NCBI RefSeq assembly: GCF_002926065.1
Contig: NZ_PREZ01000005.1
Location: forward strand, 124,001-188,000
DNA: 64,000 nt
DNA from: Jeotgalibacillus proteolyticus
GTDB taxonomy: Bacteria; Bacillota; Bacilli; Bacillales; Jeotgalibacillaceae
Direction of reading: 5' to 3'
In this document: positions 1-10,205 of the stretch, piece after piece
How the letters are laid out: the number at the start of each line of letters is the position of its first letter
How positions within the stretch are numbered: position 1 is the stretch's first letter
Position numbers and translations under genes: made by a program
The notes under the pieces: generated by a model
Databases searched by the model: none
What the model was told of the DNA's origin: nothing
The model's input: only the letters and a program-made list of their open reading frames with translations

Positions 1-1
1 C

Positions 2-400
2 GGCTACCGGCCGTGTAAACGCTGCAGACCTGATGAAACAGAGTATTTATCCTCCAAGGAGGAGCTATTTATTCAGGCTTGCCGCTATATTGAGGATCAT
101 TATAAAGAGGATGTAACGTTAGAAAAAATAAGCAACGAATTATTTGTTAATAAATTTTATTTGCTCAAGGTATTCTCAAAACAAGCAAAAATGTCCCCTT
201 CTCATTATTTGCGCTGCAAAAGAATCCAGGAAGCTAAACGACTTATAACATCCACTGATCATTCTTTTACTGCGATTGCTTTTGAAGTTGGTTTTAAAAA
301 CCCTTCTCATTTTTCAACTGTCTTTAGTAAGCTCATGGGAATAACACCTAAGCGGTATAGAGAGGCCTCACCGGATTTCACAACTGAAATCACCTCTTAA
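2..400 (+). CDS. adaA: AdaA-type methylphosphotriester-DNA methyltransferase / transcriptional activator, C-terminal part (truncated by window edge)
   Basis: The reading frame is open from the first bases of the window to the stop at 398-400, so the N-terminus lies outside. The first residues read GYRPCKRCRP, which is the last part of the Ada N-terminal domain with its final zinc/methyl-acceptor cysteine pair. An AraC-type double helix-turn-helix follows (about residues 25-125 of the visible part, ending GITPKRYRE). This domain pair is typical of Bacillus AdaA, which takes a methyl group from alkylated DNA phosphotriesters and then activates the adaptive response genes. The active-site cysteines further upstream cannot be seen. 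A terminator follows directly. A plain AraC regulator is unlikely because of the PCKRC motif. Confidence 0.8.
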   Translation, partial: GYRPCKRCRPDETEYLSSKEELFIQACRYIEDHYKEDVTLEKISNELFVNKFYLLKVFSKQAKMSPSHYLRCKRIQEAKRLITSTDHSFTAIAFEVGFKNPSHFSTVFSKLMGITPKRYREASPDFTTEITS

Positions 401-418
401 TTTTACAATGCAGCGTTG

Positions 419-447
419 AAAGCAGGTCAACTCCGCCTGCTTTTTTT
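419..447 (+). terminator. Rho-independent terminator after adaA
   Basis: AAAGCAGG at 419-426 pairs with CCTGCTTT at 436-443, followed by a run of T to 447. It ends the adaA transcript on the plus strand. Confidence 0.75.
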
Positions 448-480
448 GCTATTCAGTCTCCTACCCTTATTATTGAAATA

Positions 481-1623
<1,143 letters not shown>

Positions 1624-1723
1624 TTAGCTTTATAGGATACTACCCTTTCAACACCTTGTTTATCTGGGTCATATAAAGCTAAATCCCTTTGTTTGTTTAG
1701 CGTTTTTTACACTTCCGCTAAAC

Positions 1724-1796
1724 AGAAATCGCTTACATTCTATTAATTTGACTTTAGTTAATAAATTCCAAAAAGTCAATATATTTTTAGTAAAAA
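1724..1796 (-). promoter_or_regulatory. galR promoter with palindromic operator and cre site
   Basis: On the minus strand TTGACT (1774-1779) and TAAAGT (1751-1756) are 17 bases apart and form a sigma-A type promoter. A 13 bp palindrome TTTTTAGTAAAAA (1784-1796) sits just upstream of the -35, and a half-site TTAACTAAA overlaps the core promoter. Downstream of the start region TGTAAGCGATTTCT (1724-1737) matches the CcpA cre consensus except the last base. The same arrangement is found at the galK promoter, which suggests autoregulation by GalR plus catabolite repression. Confidence 0.6.
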
Positions 1797-1798
1797 AT

Positions 1799-1825
1799 TA
1801 AGTAAAAGGGAGCCAATGACTCCCT
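1799..1825 (-). terminator. Terminator after galT
   Basis: On the minus strand AGGGAG and CTCCCT (1807-1812 and 1820-1825) form a stem followed by TTTTACTT. It separates the galK-galT operon from galR. Confidence 0.65.
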
Positions 1826-1835
1826 CATAATAGTG

Positions 1836-3350
1836 TTATTCGTTCAATTGCTTCATAAAGCGCACGAATGCTTCCTGTCCCTCTGTATCCCGTTTAAAGA
1901 CACCTGCATCCTCAAGGACTCTGGAGAAAACGAAGCCTACATGCTTTCTCAGCACCTCTTGAATCGTATCTTTCGTTAGAACCGGTTCAGATGCAACGAT
2001 TTTTTCAGCCCAGTCTGCGTGCTTTGCGGTTCTCTCATCTTCTTTTGCCAGAGCAAACTTTCCGTCAGTGATGTAGTCACCAAGGACAGCCAGCTCTTCT
2101 TTTAAGCGGCCGGGTAAAACGGCAAGCCCCATAACCTCAATCAGCCCGATGTTTTCCTTTTTAATATGATGAACATCATCATGCGGATGAAAGATGCCAA
2201 ATGGATGCTCCTCACTTGTCCGGTTGTTTCTGAGAACCAGATCAAGCTCGAATTTACCGTCTCTTTTTCGGGCGATTGGCGTAATCGTGTTGTGCGGTGT
2301 ATCATCGCCTGTAAAAGCATGAACGCCGACTGACTCGTCACTGTAGGCCTTCCATGAGGATAGGATCTCGTCTCCAAGCTCAACGAGACGCTCTTTGTTT
2401 TCCCCTCTCAACCGTATGACTGACATGGCCCATTTCACAATACCTGCTTCAATATCCTCATAGCCCTTTATCGTAAAGGTCTCCTCAGTAGGCGCTATGG
2501 CCATTGGAAAGTCATGACGTCCTCCCTGGAAGTGATCATGACTTAAAATTGAGCCGCCTACAATCGGCAGATCCGCATTGGAGCCGACAAAGTAATGAGG
2601 GAACTGCTCAACAAACTGCAGCAGTCTGCTAAAGCCGTGCTTTGAAATTTTCATTGGGCGGTGCTCAGCTGAAAAGACGATTGCATGCTCGTTGTAATAC
2701 ACATAAGGCGAGTACTGAAGGAACCAGCTTTCACCCGTGAACGCTACCGGGATAATCCGGTGGTTATGACGGGCCGGGTGGTTAATTCGCCCGGCATACC
2801 CTACATTTTCCTTGCACAGCAGACAGAGCGGGTAGCTGACAGATTTCGCTTTTTTCTCTGCTGCAATTGTGGCAGGATCTTTTTCAGGCTTGGATAAATT
2901 TATCGTAATTTCAAGATTCCCATATTCCGTCTCGCTGTACCAGTGCTCATTTTTCGCAATACGGTCCGTACGGATATAGTTCACGTACTGGGAAAGCTTA
3001 TAAAAATAATCTGTTGCCGCGTCAGGTGATGTCAGATAAAGATTTTGGAATGCTTTGTTTACCTCAGAAGGTCTCGGCAAAAAGCAGTCCATTAATGCTG
3101 CGTCAAGCTGATCACGGTCAGTTATCGTAGAAATACCAAGCTCCTCTTTTTGAGAAGCCCAGTCAACGATCTTATTTAAAATTTCGACAGGGTAGTCCAA
3201 TTCTTCAAGTGGAGCTTCTGTTTCTTCAATGGCGTCAAGCTTCAGCAGATTCATCAGGCGGTTACGTACATAGTCTGTATCCACCTTGTCAATCAGCTTT
3301 TTTTGAAGGCCGAATTGAATTAATCGCTCTAGTTGAGTGGAAATAAACAT
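1836..3350 (-). CDS. galT: UDP-glucose--hexose-1-phosphate uridylyltransferase (GalT, class II)
   Basis: GalT converts galactose-1-phosphate and UDP-glucose to glucose-1-phosphate and UDP-galactose in the Leloir pathway. At 504 residues it has the length of the class II enzymes of Firmicutes rather than the shorter class I form. Visible features are the histidine-rich stretch HPARHNHRIIP near residue 190 and the SHDHFQGG motif near residue 270, both conserved in the class II family. The ATG follows AAGGAGGG with suitable spacing. It lies 21 bases downstream of galE, so the two are co-transcribed, and a terminator follows. Confidence 0.95.
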   Translation of the reverse strand: MFISTQLERLIQFGLQKKLIDKVDTDYVRNRLMNLLKLDAIEETEAPLEELDYPVEILNKIVDWASQKEELGISTITDRDQLDAALMDCFLPRPSEVNKAFQNLYLTSPDAATDYFYKLSQYVNYIRTDRIAKNEHWYSETEYGNLEITINLSKPEKDPATIAAEKKAKSVSYPLCLLCKENVGYAGRINHPARHNHRIIPVAFTGESWFLQYSPYVYYNEHAIVFSAEHRPMKISKHGFSRLLQFVEQFPHYFVGSNADLPIVGGSILSHDHFQGGRHDFPMAIAPTEETFTIKGYEDIEAGIVKWAMSVIRLRGENKERLVELGDEILSSWKAYSDESVGVHAFTGDDTPHNTITPIARKRDGKFELDLVLRNNRTSEEHPFGIFHPHDDVHHIKKENIGLIEVMGLAVLPGRLKEELAVLGDYITDGKFALAKEDERTAKHADWAEKIVASEPVLTKDTIQEVLRKHVGFVFSRVLEDAGVFKRDTEGQEAFVRFMKQLNE

Positions 3351-3371
3351 AGGAACCCTCCTTTCGCTCTC

Positions 3372-4367
3372 TTACTTGGTTGAGGCGTAGCCCTCCGGAT
3401 GAGCGCGATGCCAATCCCAGGCAGTTTGAATGATTCTTTCAAGCTCCGGATAATTTGGCTTCCAGCCGAGCTCTTTTGTTGCTCTTGCTGAGGATGCGAC
3501 AAGCTTAGCCGGATCTCCAGCTCTTCTCTTTTCAATCGCTGCAGGGATATCGTGACCAGTTACCTTACGTGCTGCTTCAATCACTTCCATCACGCTGAAG
3601 CCCTGGCCATTCCCAAGATTATAAACAGCGGTTTGCGGATCTTTATCCAGTTTTTCAAGGGCAAGCAAATGCGCATCCACCAGATCCTGCACATGGATAT
3701 AATCACGGATGCAGGTGCCGTCAGGTGTAGGGTAGTCATTGCCGAAGACGCTGATTTTCTCCCTCTGGCCAAGTGCTACCTGGAGGACAATCGGAATTAA
3801 ATGCGTTTCCGGGTTGTGGTCCTCCCCTTTTTCTCCGTCGAGATCAGCTCCTGCGACATTGAAGTAACGCAGGGAGATGGAATGAAGTCCATAGGCGCCT
3901 CCAGCCCATTTGAGCATTTTTTCAATAGCGAGCTTTGTTTCACCGTACGGATTGGTTGGAATGGTTGGATCATTTTCATCAATTAAATCCGTCTCAGGCT
4001 CGCCGTAGGTTGCAGCGGTTGAACTGAAGACGATTTTTTTTACGTCATGACGGTTCATTGCCTGAAGAAGTGAGGTCGCGCCGCCGACATTATTGTCATA
4101 GTACTTCAGCGGATCGGTTACACTTTCCCCTACAAGTGAATTGGCAGCAAAATGAATGACTGCATCAATTTTATGAGCGGAAAACACATGATCTAAAAAT
4201 TCACTGTCGCGAAGATCCCCTTCATAATAAGGAATATCTTGATCAAGGGCTCCTCTATGGCCTGTTTGCAGACTGTCGATAATGACAACGTCCTTCTTTT
4301 GACGCTTTAGCGTAAGAACAGCATGGCTCCCAATATAGCCTGCTCCTCCTGTGACAAGTATCGTCAT
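3372..4367 (-). CDS. galE: UDP-glucose 4-epimerase
   Basis: GalE interconverts UDP-galactose and UDP-glucose, regenerating the UDP-glucose used by GalT. The 331-residue protein opens with the NAD-binding glycine motif GGAGYIGSH (residues 7-15) and carries the SDR catalytic pair YGETK (Tyr141 and Lys145), preceded by FSSTAATYG. Length is normal for the family. The gene follows the GH2 gene by 25 bases and carries an AGGGAGGG ribosome site inside that gap, so it belongs to the gal operon. The cytoplasmic product also supplies UDP-galactose for envelope sugars if needed. Confidence 0.96.
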   Translation of the reverse strand: MTILVTGGAGYIGSHAVLTLKRQKKDVVIIDSLQTGHRGALDQDIPYYEGDLRDSEFLDHVFSAHKIDAVIHFAANSLVGESVTDPLKYYDNNVGGATSLLQAMNRHDVKKIVFSSTAATYGEPETDLIDENDPTIPTNPYGETKLAIEKMLKWAGGAYGLHSISLRYFNVAGADLDGEKGEDHNPETHLIPIVLQVALGQREKISVFGNDYPTPDGTCIRDYIHVQDLVDAHLLALEKLDKDPQTAVYNLGNGQGFSVMEVIEAARKVTGHDIPAAIEKRRAGDPAKLVASSARATKELGWKPNYPELERIIQTAWDWHRAHPEGYASTK

Positions 4368-4392
4368 CTCTGGACCCTCCCTTTTTCAGCTT

Positions 4393-6183
4393 TTATTTAA
4401 TTTCGTTATGCCACTGGTCGTTAATTTTTTTGATCAGCTTAAGATCACATTTCGGCTCACGGTCATATGTCAGAATTCCGTTAATCTCCTGCTCCACATC
4501 TGTAAGCTGCGTATAGCAATAGCCGTGCAGCGCTTTTGAGTGGTAGACAGCGTCCATGATTCTGCTGTAATCTTCCACAAACTCTTCCTCGTTTTTAACA
4601 GAAGTATAGCCCCAGCCATTGTCTTCGCCGACTGCAAAGCCGATTCCGCCAAACTCTGTAAGGATGATCGGCTCGCCCTGATGCTCAAAGCCGTTGGCGT
4701 AGACCTTTCGTTTTGCAGGCTGAGCTGAAAGCAATGCTTCTTTTGTTTCGAGTGTTTCTTTAAATACGGCACTTTTGTTCTTTTCTTCATCTGTGCCATG
4801 GTTGTAGTTATGAATTGCACAAATATCTGTTACGGTCTGCTCCCAGCCATCATTTGAAATGACAGGACGTGTGCCGTCGATTGAATGAATATGGTGGTAC
4901 ATGGCCTGGGAATGATGCTGCTGCTTGCGGTTGGAGCGAATCTTTTCAACGCCCCAGCTCTCATTTAACGGCACCCATGCCACTATGGAAGGGTGATTGT
5001 AATCACGGTCAATAATTCTTGTCCACTCTTCTGTCAGACGGCTTGCTGCGCGCTCTGAATAAAAAGCAGATGCTGCACATTCGCCCCAGACAAGATAGCC
5101 AAGCTGATCAGCCCAGTAAAGGAAACGTGGATCCTCTACCTTTTGGTGCTTTCTGCAGCCGTTAAAGCCCATTTCCTTAGACAGCTCAATATCCTTTTTA
5201 AAGTCCTCATCATTTGATGCTGTCAGAAGCCCCTCTCTCCAGTAGCCCTGATCGAGTACAAGCTTCTGGTAATAAGGCTTGTTGTTGAGGTACACCATGC
5301 CGTCCTCTGTATGAACCTTTCTCATACCAAAGTAAGAAGCAACAGAATCAGTAATGTCTTGTCCATCTTTTATTTCAAACGTGATATCAAATAGATTCGG
5401 AGCCTCAGGTGACCATGTCATGCCTTCATGGTGAAAGCCTGTGTGGAAAATGTGACGTCCAAACACATTAATTCTTCTTTTTAAATACGTTTCTACTAAA
5501 AGGAAGGAATCCTGGCTGATCAGCTCACCCTTGTACTCAATTTTAATTTGGAGCATTTTATTGACGGCTTCAGGGGAAACCTCAAGCTCAATTTCGATAT
5601 CTCCCTGGTCGAGGTCAGGCGTCATTCTGAGCTTTTCGACGGCTGTTTGCGAAACAGGCTCAAGCCATACCGGCTGCCAGATGCCTGTTGTGTTTGTGTA
5701 CCAGATTGATTCAATTTCTTCTTTCCAGAACTGCTTGCCGCGCGGGATTGTTTCGTCACGGGACGGATCCTCCGCTCTTACAGTGACAGAAGCCTTGCCA
5801 AACTTTAAAGCATGGGTGATATCAAAGGAAAAAGGTGTGTGGCCTCCTTCGTTTTCACCAACAAGCTGGCCGTTGACAAAAACCTTTGCATAATAGTCCA
5901 CTGCTCCGAAATGAAGCATGATTCGTTTTCCTGTCCACTCTTGAGGCACCTCAAAATCGCGCTGGTACCAAACAACATCATGGAAGGAAGAATCATGAAT
6001 ACCGCTCAGCTCTGTCTGATAGGCAAACGGAACATTGATTTTATCAGTGAGTGCAGCAGGGTTTTGATACCACTGCTCCTTCATTCCGATATTGCTGTCA
6101 TCAAATGTAAAATTCCATTCACCATTTAAGCTTTTCCACTCTTTTCGCTGTAATTGCGGGCGGGGATATTCCGTTCGTAACAT
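4393..6183 (-). CDS. Glycoside hydrolase family 2 protein (compact type, probable beta-galactosidase)
   Basis: The 596-residue protein has the GH2 order: jelly-roll sugar-binding domain (about 1-170), immunoglobulin-like domain (about 180-285) and a TIM barrel. The predicted acid/base is Glu408 in WVPLNESWG and the nucleophile is Glu510 in ILTEFGGIG. It has no signal peptide, so it should act in the cytoplasm on an imported oligosaccharide. Placement between galM and galE argues for a galactoside, but compact GH2 enzymes also include beta-glucuronidases and other activities, so the substrate is inferred from context only. GAGGAG lies 8 bases before the ATG. It is much shorter than the LacZ-type GH2 encoded at 21-24 kb. 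Confidence 0.8.
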   Translation of the reverse strand: MLRTEYPRPQLQRKEWKSLNGEWNFTFDDSNIGMKEQWYQNPAALTDKINVPFAYQTELSGIHDSSFHDVVWYQRDFEVPQEWTGKRIMLHFGAVDYYAKVFVNGQLVGENEGGHTPFSFDITHALKFGKASVTVRAEDPSRDETIPRGKQFWKEEIESIWYTNTTGIWQPVWLEPVSQTAVEKLRMTPDLDQGDIEIELEVSPEAVNKMLQIKIEYKGELISQDSFLLVETYLKRRINVFGRHIFHTGFHHEGMTWSPEAPNLFDITFEIKDGQDITDSVASYFGMRKVHTEDGMVYLNNKPYYQKLVLDQGYWREGLLTASNDEDFKKDIELSKEMGFNGCRKHQKVEDPRFLYWADQLGYLVWGECAASAFYSERAASRLTEEWTRIIDRDYNHPSIVAWVPLNESWGVEKIRSNRKQQHHSQAMYHHIHSIDGTRPVISNDGWEQTVTDICAIHNYNHGTDEEKNKSAVFKETLETKEALLSAQPAKRKVYANGFEHQGEPIILTEFGGIGFAVGEDNGWGYTSVKNEEEFVEDYSRIMDAVYHSKALHGYCYTQLTDVEQEINGILTYDREPKCDLKLIKKINDQWHNEIK

Positions 6184-6234
6184 CTAAAACACTCCTCTTT
6201 TATATACTTTAGCAGCTCATCATAGTAGTACGGA

Positions 6235-7275
6235 CTAGCAAACCGTCCATATGTACCTCGTCTTCGCCTTATAGGTTTCAGCAGGCTTCAGCACGATGGA
6301 TGGGAATAGCGGTTCGTTTATTGCGTTTGGCAGATTTTGCGTTTCGAGGCATAGCGCCATATGCTTTTGCGTGTTATAGCCTCTGATGGTCATATTTGAA
6401 TCCATCTGGTTTCCTGTATAAAGCACAAGACCTTTTTGGTCAGTTTCTATTGTCAGCCTTCGTCCTGAATCACACTCTGATAAGACGATTTCCTGATCAA
6501 AATTGGTATCAAGCATAAGGGGATGGTCAAATCCGCCTCCGCCGATCTCAAGCTGTCTTTCGTTCGTATCAAAGCCTTCTTTTAATGTTTTCGGCTCACG
6601 GAAATCAAATGCGGTCCCGTCAACAGGAGCTAGCTCGCCGGTTGGAATTAAATCTTCTTTTAACGGAAGGTATCGTCCCGCTTTAAGCATGAGCTCATGG
6701 TTCACGACCGATTTATTGAAATCACCGTTTAAATTGAAGTAGGAATGATTGGTCATATTGATGATCGTATCCTGATCAGTTGTTCCTTCGTATTCAATTT
6801 CAACCGTATCGTCCTCAAGCAGACGATAGGTTACCGTCACATCGAGATTCCCAGGAAACCCTCCTTCCATATGAGGGCTTGTGCGGGTAAAGATCAGGTC
6901 CTGGTTCTCCGCAACGCGCCCCTCCCATACGACCTTGTCAAAACCTTTTTCTCCGCCGTGAAGGCAGCTTTTTTCCTGATTGGCTTCCAGTTGATAGGTT
7001 TCACCGTTAAGCTTAAAGGCAGCATCTGAAATCCGCCCTGCCACACGGCCGATCACAGCCCCAAAATAAGGCGACTGCGTAAGGTATTTATCAAATTCAT
7101 CAAACCCGAGAACGATGTTTTGATAGTTTCCTTCCCGGTCCTTTGCTGTCCATTTTGTAATAATGCAGCCATAGTTCAGGATTGAAAGCTCCATACCGTT
7201 TTCATTTCTAAGCTTGTACTCTATTACTTTACTTCCGTTGTGCTCAGCAATTTCCTCTGTCGTAACAAATATCAT
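6235..7275 (-). CDS. galM: Aldose 1-epimerase (galactose mutarotase)
   Basis: GalM converts beta-D-galactose to the alpha anomer, the form used by galactokinase. The protein of about 346 residues has the family motifs HGGEKGFDKVVW, TNHSYFNL (catalytic histidine region) and CLETQNLPNAIN (catalytic glutamate region). Two in-frame ATGs are six bases apart. The downstream one (7275) is preferred because AGGAG lies seven bases before it but almost touches the upstream one (7281). It sits between galK and the GH2 gene in the same operon, with only short gaps on each side. The product is cytoplasmic. Confidence 0.92.
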   Translation of the reverse strand: MIFVTTEEIAEHNGSKVIEYKLRNENGMELSILNYGCIITKWTAKDREGNYQNIVLGFDEFDKYLTQSPYFGAVIGRVAGRISDAAFKLNGETYQLEANQEKSCLHGGEKGFDKVVWEGRVAENQDLIFTRTSPHMEGGFPGNLDVTVTYRLLEDDTVEIEYEGTTDQDTIINMTNHSYFNLNGDFNKSVVNHELMLKAGRYLPLKEDLIPTGELAPVDGTAFDFREPKTLKEGFDTNERQLEIGGGGFDHPLMLDTNFDQEIVLSECDSGRRLTIETDQKGLVLYTGNQMDSNMTIRGYNTQKHMALCLETQNLPNAINEPLFPSIVLKPAETYKAKTRYIWTVC

Positions 7276-7323
7276 CGTCATGCTCCTCTCATTATTTACG
7301 TGCCTGAACCTATTTTATCCTGT

Positions 7324-8502
7324 TTACACCTTTTCTTTCAAAATTTCGTGAGCGCCTTCTCCAACACTCGCGGTGTAAAACGCAGCTTCAAGTCCGCATT
7401 CCTTTGTATAATGAGCTCCAACATAGTCTATAAATGCCGGAATATGATTTGTTTTAACGATTGCGATTGCACAGCCGCCAAAGCCGGCACCAGTCATTCT
7501 TGCGCCGATTACGCCTTCCTGCTCCCAGGCAAACTCGACAATGGTATCGAGCTCTTTTCCTGTCACCTCGTAATCATTTTTCAAGGAGCGGTGGGAATCA
7601 TTCATTAGCTCACCGACTGCTTTCAGGTTGCCTGCTTTTAATTGATGCAGCGCTTTTTCTGTTCGTTCATTTTCATAAATGACATGTTTTGCTCTTTTTA
7701 CGAGCGTTTCAGAGGATAAATGCTGCTTAATTGATTCAAACGTCTCTGAGGAAATCTCCCCAAGCGCTTCAGCTTGAATGTAAGGCTGTAATTCCTTAAG
7801 TGCCGCTTCACATTCGCTTCTTCTTTCATTGTATTTAGAGGAAGCAAGCTCACGGCGTTTGTTTGTATTGATAATGACGATCTGCTCTTCAATTAATTCA
7901 AGTGGAGCATATTCGTAAGCTAATGTTTCACAGTCAAGCCAGATTGCCTGGCCTTCTTTCCCCATGCCGATTGCAAATTGATCCATGATCCCGCTGTTTA
8001 CGCCGATAAATTCATTCTCTACCTGCTGGCAAAGCTTGATCAGTTCCACACGGTCCATGTCAATTTGAAACAGTCCCTGAAGCATCACGCCTGTGGCCAT
8101 CTCAATGGAAGCAGAAGAAGAAAGCCCCGCTCCATTTGGAATATTGCCGTAAAATAAGACATCAAAGCCGTTTTCTATTTCGCTGCCTTTCTCGACCATC
8201 AGCTTCGTTACCCCGTTTGGATAATTCACCCATTCGTTTCCTGTATTGTATTCAAGAGCGTCAAGTGAAACCTCCACGACTCCCTGATCCTCGAAATTAA
8301 GAGAAACCATTCTGATTTTCCGGTCCTCCCTTTTACGAGCCAGTGCGTATGTACCGCTTGTAATCGCCAGAGGGAATACTTTTCCTCCATTATAATCTGT
8401 GTGTTCACCTATTAAATTAATTCGTCCAGGAGCAAAAAAGTATTGGTCGGGACTCGTTTGAAAGTAATTTATGAATGAATTCGTTAACGATTCGAGTTTC
8501 AT
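7324..8502 (-). CDS. galK: Galactokinase (first copy, gal operon)
   Basis: GalK phosphorylates alpha-D-galactose at C1 with ATP, the first committed Leloir step. The 392-residue GHMP kinase shows the galactokinase signature GRINLIGEHTDYNGG near residue 27, the ATP-binding loop GAGLSSSAS, and the C-terminal GHMP motif GARMTGAGFGGC. The ATG follows AAGGAGGG. It is the first gene of the minus-strand gal operon and reads away from the divergent sugar-importer operon. A second, clearly diverged galK lies at 32-33 kb in this window, so the genome has two copies serving separate operons. Confidence 0.96.
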   Translation of the reverse strand: MKLESLTNSFINYFQTSPDQYFFAPGRINLIGEHTDYNGGKVFPLAITSGTYALARKREDRKIRMVSLNFEDQGVVEVSLDALEYNTGNEWVNYPNGVTKLMVEKGSEIENGFDVLFYGNIPNGAGLSSSASIEMATGVMLQGLFQIDMDRVELIKLCQQVENEFIGVNSGIMDQFAIGMGKEGQAIWLDCETLAYEYAPLELIEEQIVIINTNKRRELASSKYNERRSECEAALKELQPYIQAEALGEISSETFESIKQHLSSETLVKRAKHVIYENERTEKALHQLKAGNLKAVGELMNDSHRSLKNDYEVTGKELDTIVEFAWEQEGVIGARMTGAGFGGCAIAIVKTNHIPAFIDYVGAHYTKECGLEAAFYTASVGEGAHEILKEKV

Positions 8503-8540
8503 CGCTCACCCTCCTTACAGCTTTTCTATCAAAATTAAAT

Positions 8541-8607
8541 TGTAAACGGTTGCAACTCTATTTTACGTGTTGTTTTTAGTTAAAGTCAATTATAATTTTA
8601 CTAAAAT
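8541..8607 (-). promoter_or_regulatory. gal operon promoter with operator and cre site
   Basis: On the minus strand TTGACT (8584-8589) and TAAAAT (8560-8565) are separated by 18 bases. Immediately downstream, TGTAAACGGTTGCA (8541-8554) matches every fixed base of the cre consensus on the plus strand. A 13 bp palindrome ATTTTACTAAAAT (8595-8607) sits five bases upstream of the -35, and TTAACTAAA overlaps the spacer. The layout repeats that of the galR promoter, so the palindrome is the best candidate GalR operator. Confidence 0.65.
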
Positions 8608-8775
8608 AAAAATATTTAATTTAGTCTTTATCTATATTATTTACTTTAATTTCAGCTTATAAGTACTTTTTTCTCCATAAAACTACACTTAACCACTTAC
8701 TTTCATAGGGTGCCACAATCTTTTTTTACTCTTAATATAATGAAATAAATAACATGACTAGTATTAACAGTTAAT

Positions 8776-8850
8776 TTTTTTAGTATTTTAAGTAAAAAAG
8801 ACTTGTTTTTTTACCCAATACATTCTACAATCAAGTTGAAAGCGATTACA
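8776..8850 (+). promoter_or_regulatory. Promoter of the sugar importer/GH43 operon with operator-like repeat and cre
   Basis: TTGTTT (8803-8808), a 17-base spacer and TACAAT (8826-8831) form the promoter. TGAAAGCGATTACA (8837-8850) is a full match to the cre consensus and covers the start region. Just upstream of the -35, 8776-8799 is an imperfect inverted repeat with TTTTTTAGT and AAGTAAAAAA arms, resembling the palindromes at galK and galR. CcpA repression is well supported; control by GalR is inferred from the shared motif. Confidence 0.6.
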
Positions 8851-8878
8851 ACTACATTATAAAAAGGGGAGCTCAAGA

Positions 8879-10141
8879 ATGTACAAGAAGAAATGGGGAC
8901 TTGTTTTAGCTACTTCTGTTCTTGCATTTAGCATGGCTGCATGCGGAGACGACGAATCAGAAGAATCAACCGGCTCAAATGGCACTACACAAATTAAGTT
9001 TATTAATGGATTTACAGGCGGCGACGGGTCATACATGACAAAGATCGTAGATGATTTCAATGAGTCCCAGGATGAATTTGAGGTTGTTCAGTCTCAGGAG
9101 CCTGACCACTATACGAAGTTTAAATCAAGCCAGTACGACCTTGTAATCATGCATGAATCAAATCTTGAAACGTATATTCAGGATCAAATGATTCAGCCGG
9201 TTTCTTCATTCCTTGAGGGTGCAGGACTTTCTGAAGATGAATTCCACCCTGCAGGACTTGCGGCTTCTACAGTAAATGATGAATTGTACGGTTTCCCATT
9301 GGATATTCACCCATTGACAATGTTCTTCAATGAAGAAGTTGTGTCAGAAGCACCTGCTACTTATGAAGATCTTGTAACGTTAAATAATGAGGCTCAAAGC
9401 AGTGACCCTAATCTTTATGCGTTAGGAATTCCAGGTTCAGGCCTTGTAGAATTCTACATTAATATGATTGCTGCACAAAACGATATTGATCTTGAGCAGG
9501 ACGGTTACTTAAACTTCGCTCAGGAAGATTTCGCTGATGCACTTATGATTTTCCACGACATGGTGTTTGAGGACGAGATCTCTCCAGCACAATTAGGACT
9601 TGACGGAGAGTTCCAAACGTTTATGAAAAATCCTGAAGGCGGCGGCAAGCAGGCGGCAATAGCATTGACTGGTCCTTGGTACTTCCAGGCTGCTAAAGAA
9701 CAATACGGAGACAATCTTGGAATTGGTTCCATTCCACAGATTGGCGATGGCACTGCAACTGCAGGTAACGCCCACATCCTTGCTGTACCTTCAAATGTTC
9801 AGGATGGAGCAGTTAAAGAAGGCGTTGAAGCATTCCTTGGCTTCCTATATGAGCCTGAAAATCTAGTAAACTGGGCAGAATCCGGCCAGACTCCAACTCA
9901 CCTTGCCACACTTGACTTAGTTTCTGAAGATCCGGAAACATATGAGCTTGCTGCTCAAAACTTAGAACAGCTTGATGATTATGTATCTATGCCGCATGTA
10001 TACAACTACGGCGAGCAAATGCGCTACATGAACGAAATTGTTTTCTCGAAGCTTGTAAGTGAAGCTGGTTTGACAAAAGAAGCTTTAATGACTGAGCTTG
10101 AGATGGCAACTGAAGAAGCACGACAATTTTCAGGTCAATAA
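8879..10141 (+). CDS. ABC importer sugar-binding lipoprotein (family 1 extracellular solute-binding protein)
   Basis: This 420-residue protein starts with a lipoprotein signal ending in the lipobox SMAAC (Cys22), so it is anchored on the outer face of the membrane. The body has the fold and length of family 1 oligosaccharide-binding proteins, with the GGKQAAIALTGPWY segment that is typical near the middle. It captures the sugar for the two permeases encoded next. AGGGGAG precedes the ATG, and the gene is directly behind the cre-controlled promoter. The ligand is not readable from the sequence. Context (gal operon opposite, two GH43 genes downstream) suggests an arabinose- and/or galactose-containing oligosaccharide. 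Confidence 0.9.
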   Translation: MYKKKWGLVLATSVLAFSMAACGDDESEESTGSNGTTQIKFINGFTGGDGSYMTKIVDDFNESQDEFEVVQSQEPDHYTKFKSSQYDLVIMHESNLETYIQDQMIQPVSSFLEGAGLSEDEFHPAGLAASTVNDELYGFPLDIHPLTMFFNEEVVSEAPATYEDLVTLNNEAQSSDPNLYALGIPGSGLVEFYINMIAAQNDIDLEQDGYLNFAQEDFADALMIFHDMVFEDEISPAQLGLDGEFQTFMKNPEGGGKQAAIALTGPWYFQAAKEQYGDNLGIGSIPQIGDGTATAGNAHILAVPSNVQDGAVKEGVEAFLGFLYEPENLVNWAESGQTPTHLATLDLVSEDPETYELAAQNLEQLDDYVSMPHVYNYGEQMRYMNEIVFSKLVSEAGLTKEALMTELEMATEEARQFSGQ

Positions 10142-10205
10142 CAAAGAGTTATAAAGCGTAAGCAGCTCCGGCTGTTTACGCTCCTTTATTAAGGAGGGTC
10201 TAGGG

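Noticed and set aside
4470-4820. 116-codon frame within the GH2 gene
   Set aside because: It is a shifted frame of the GH2 catalytic domain, whose active-site glutamates lie in the longer frame.
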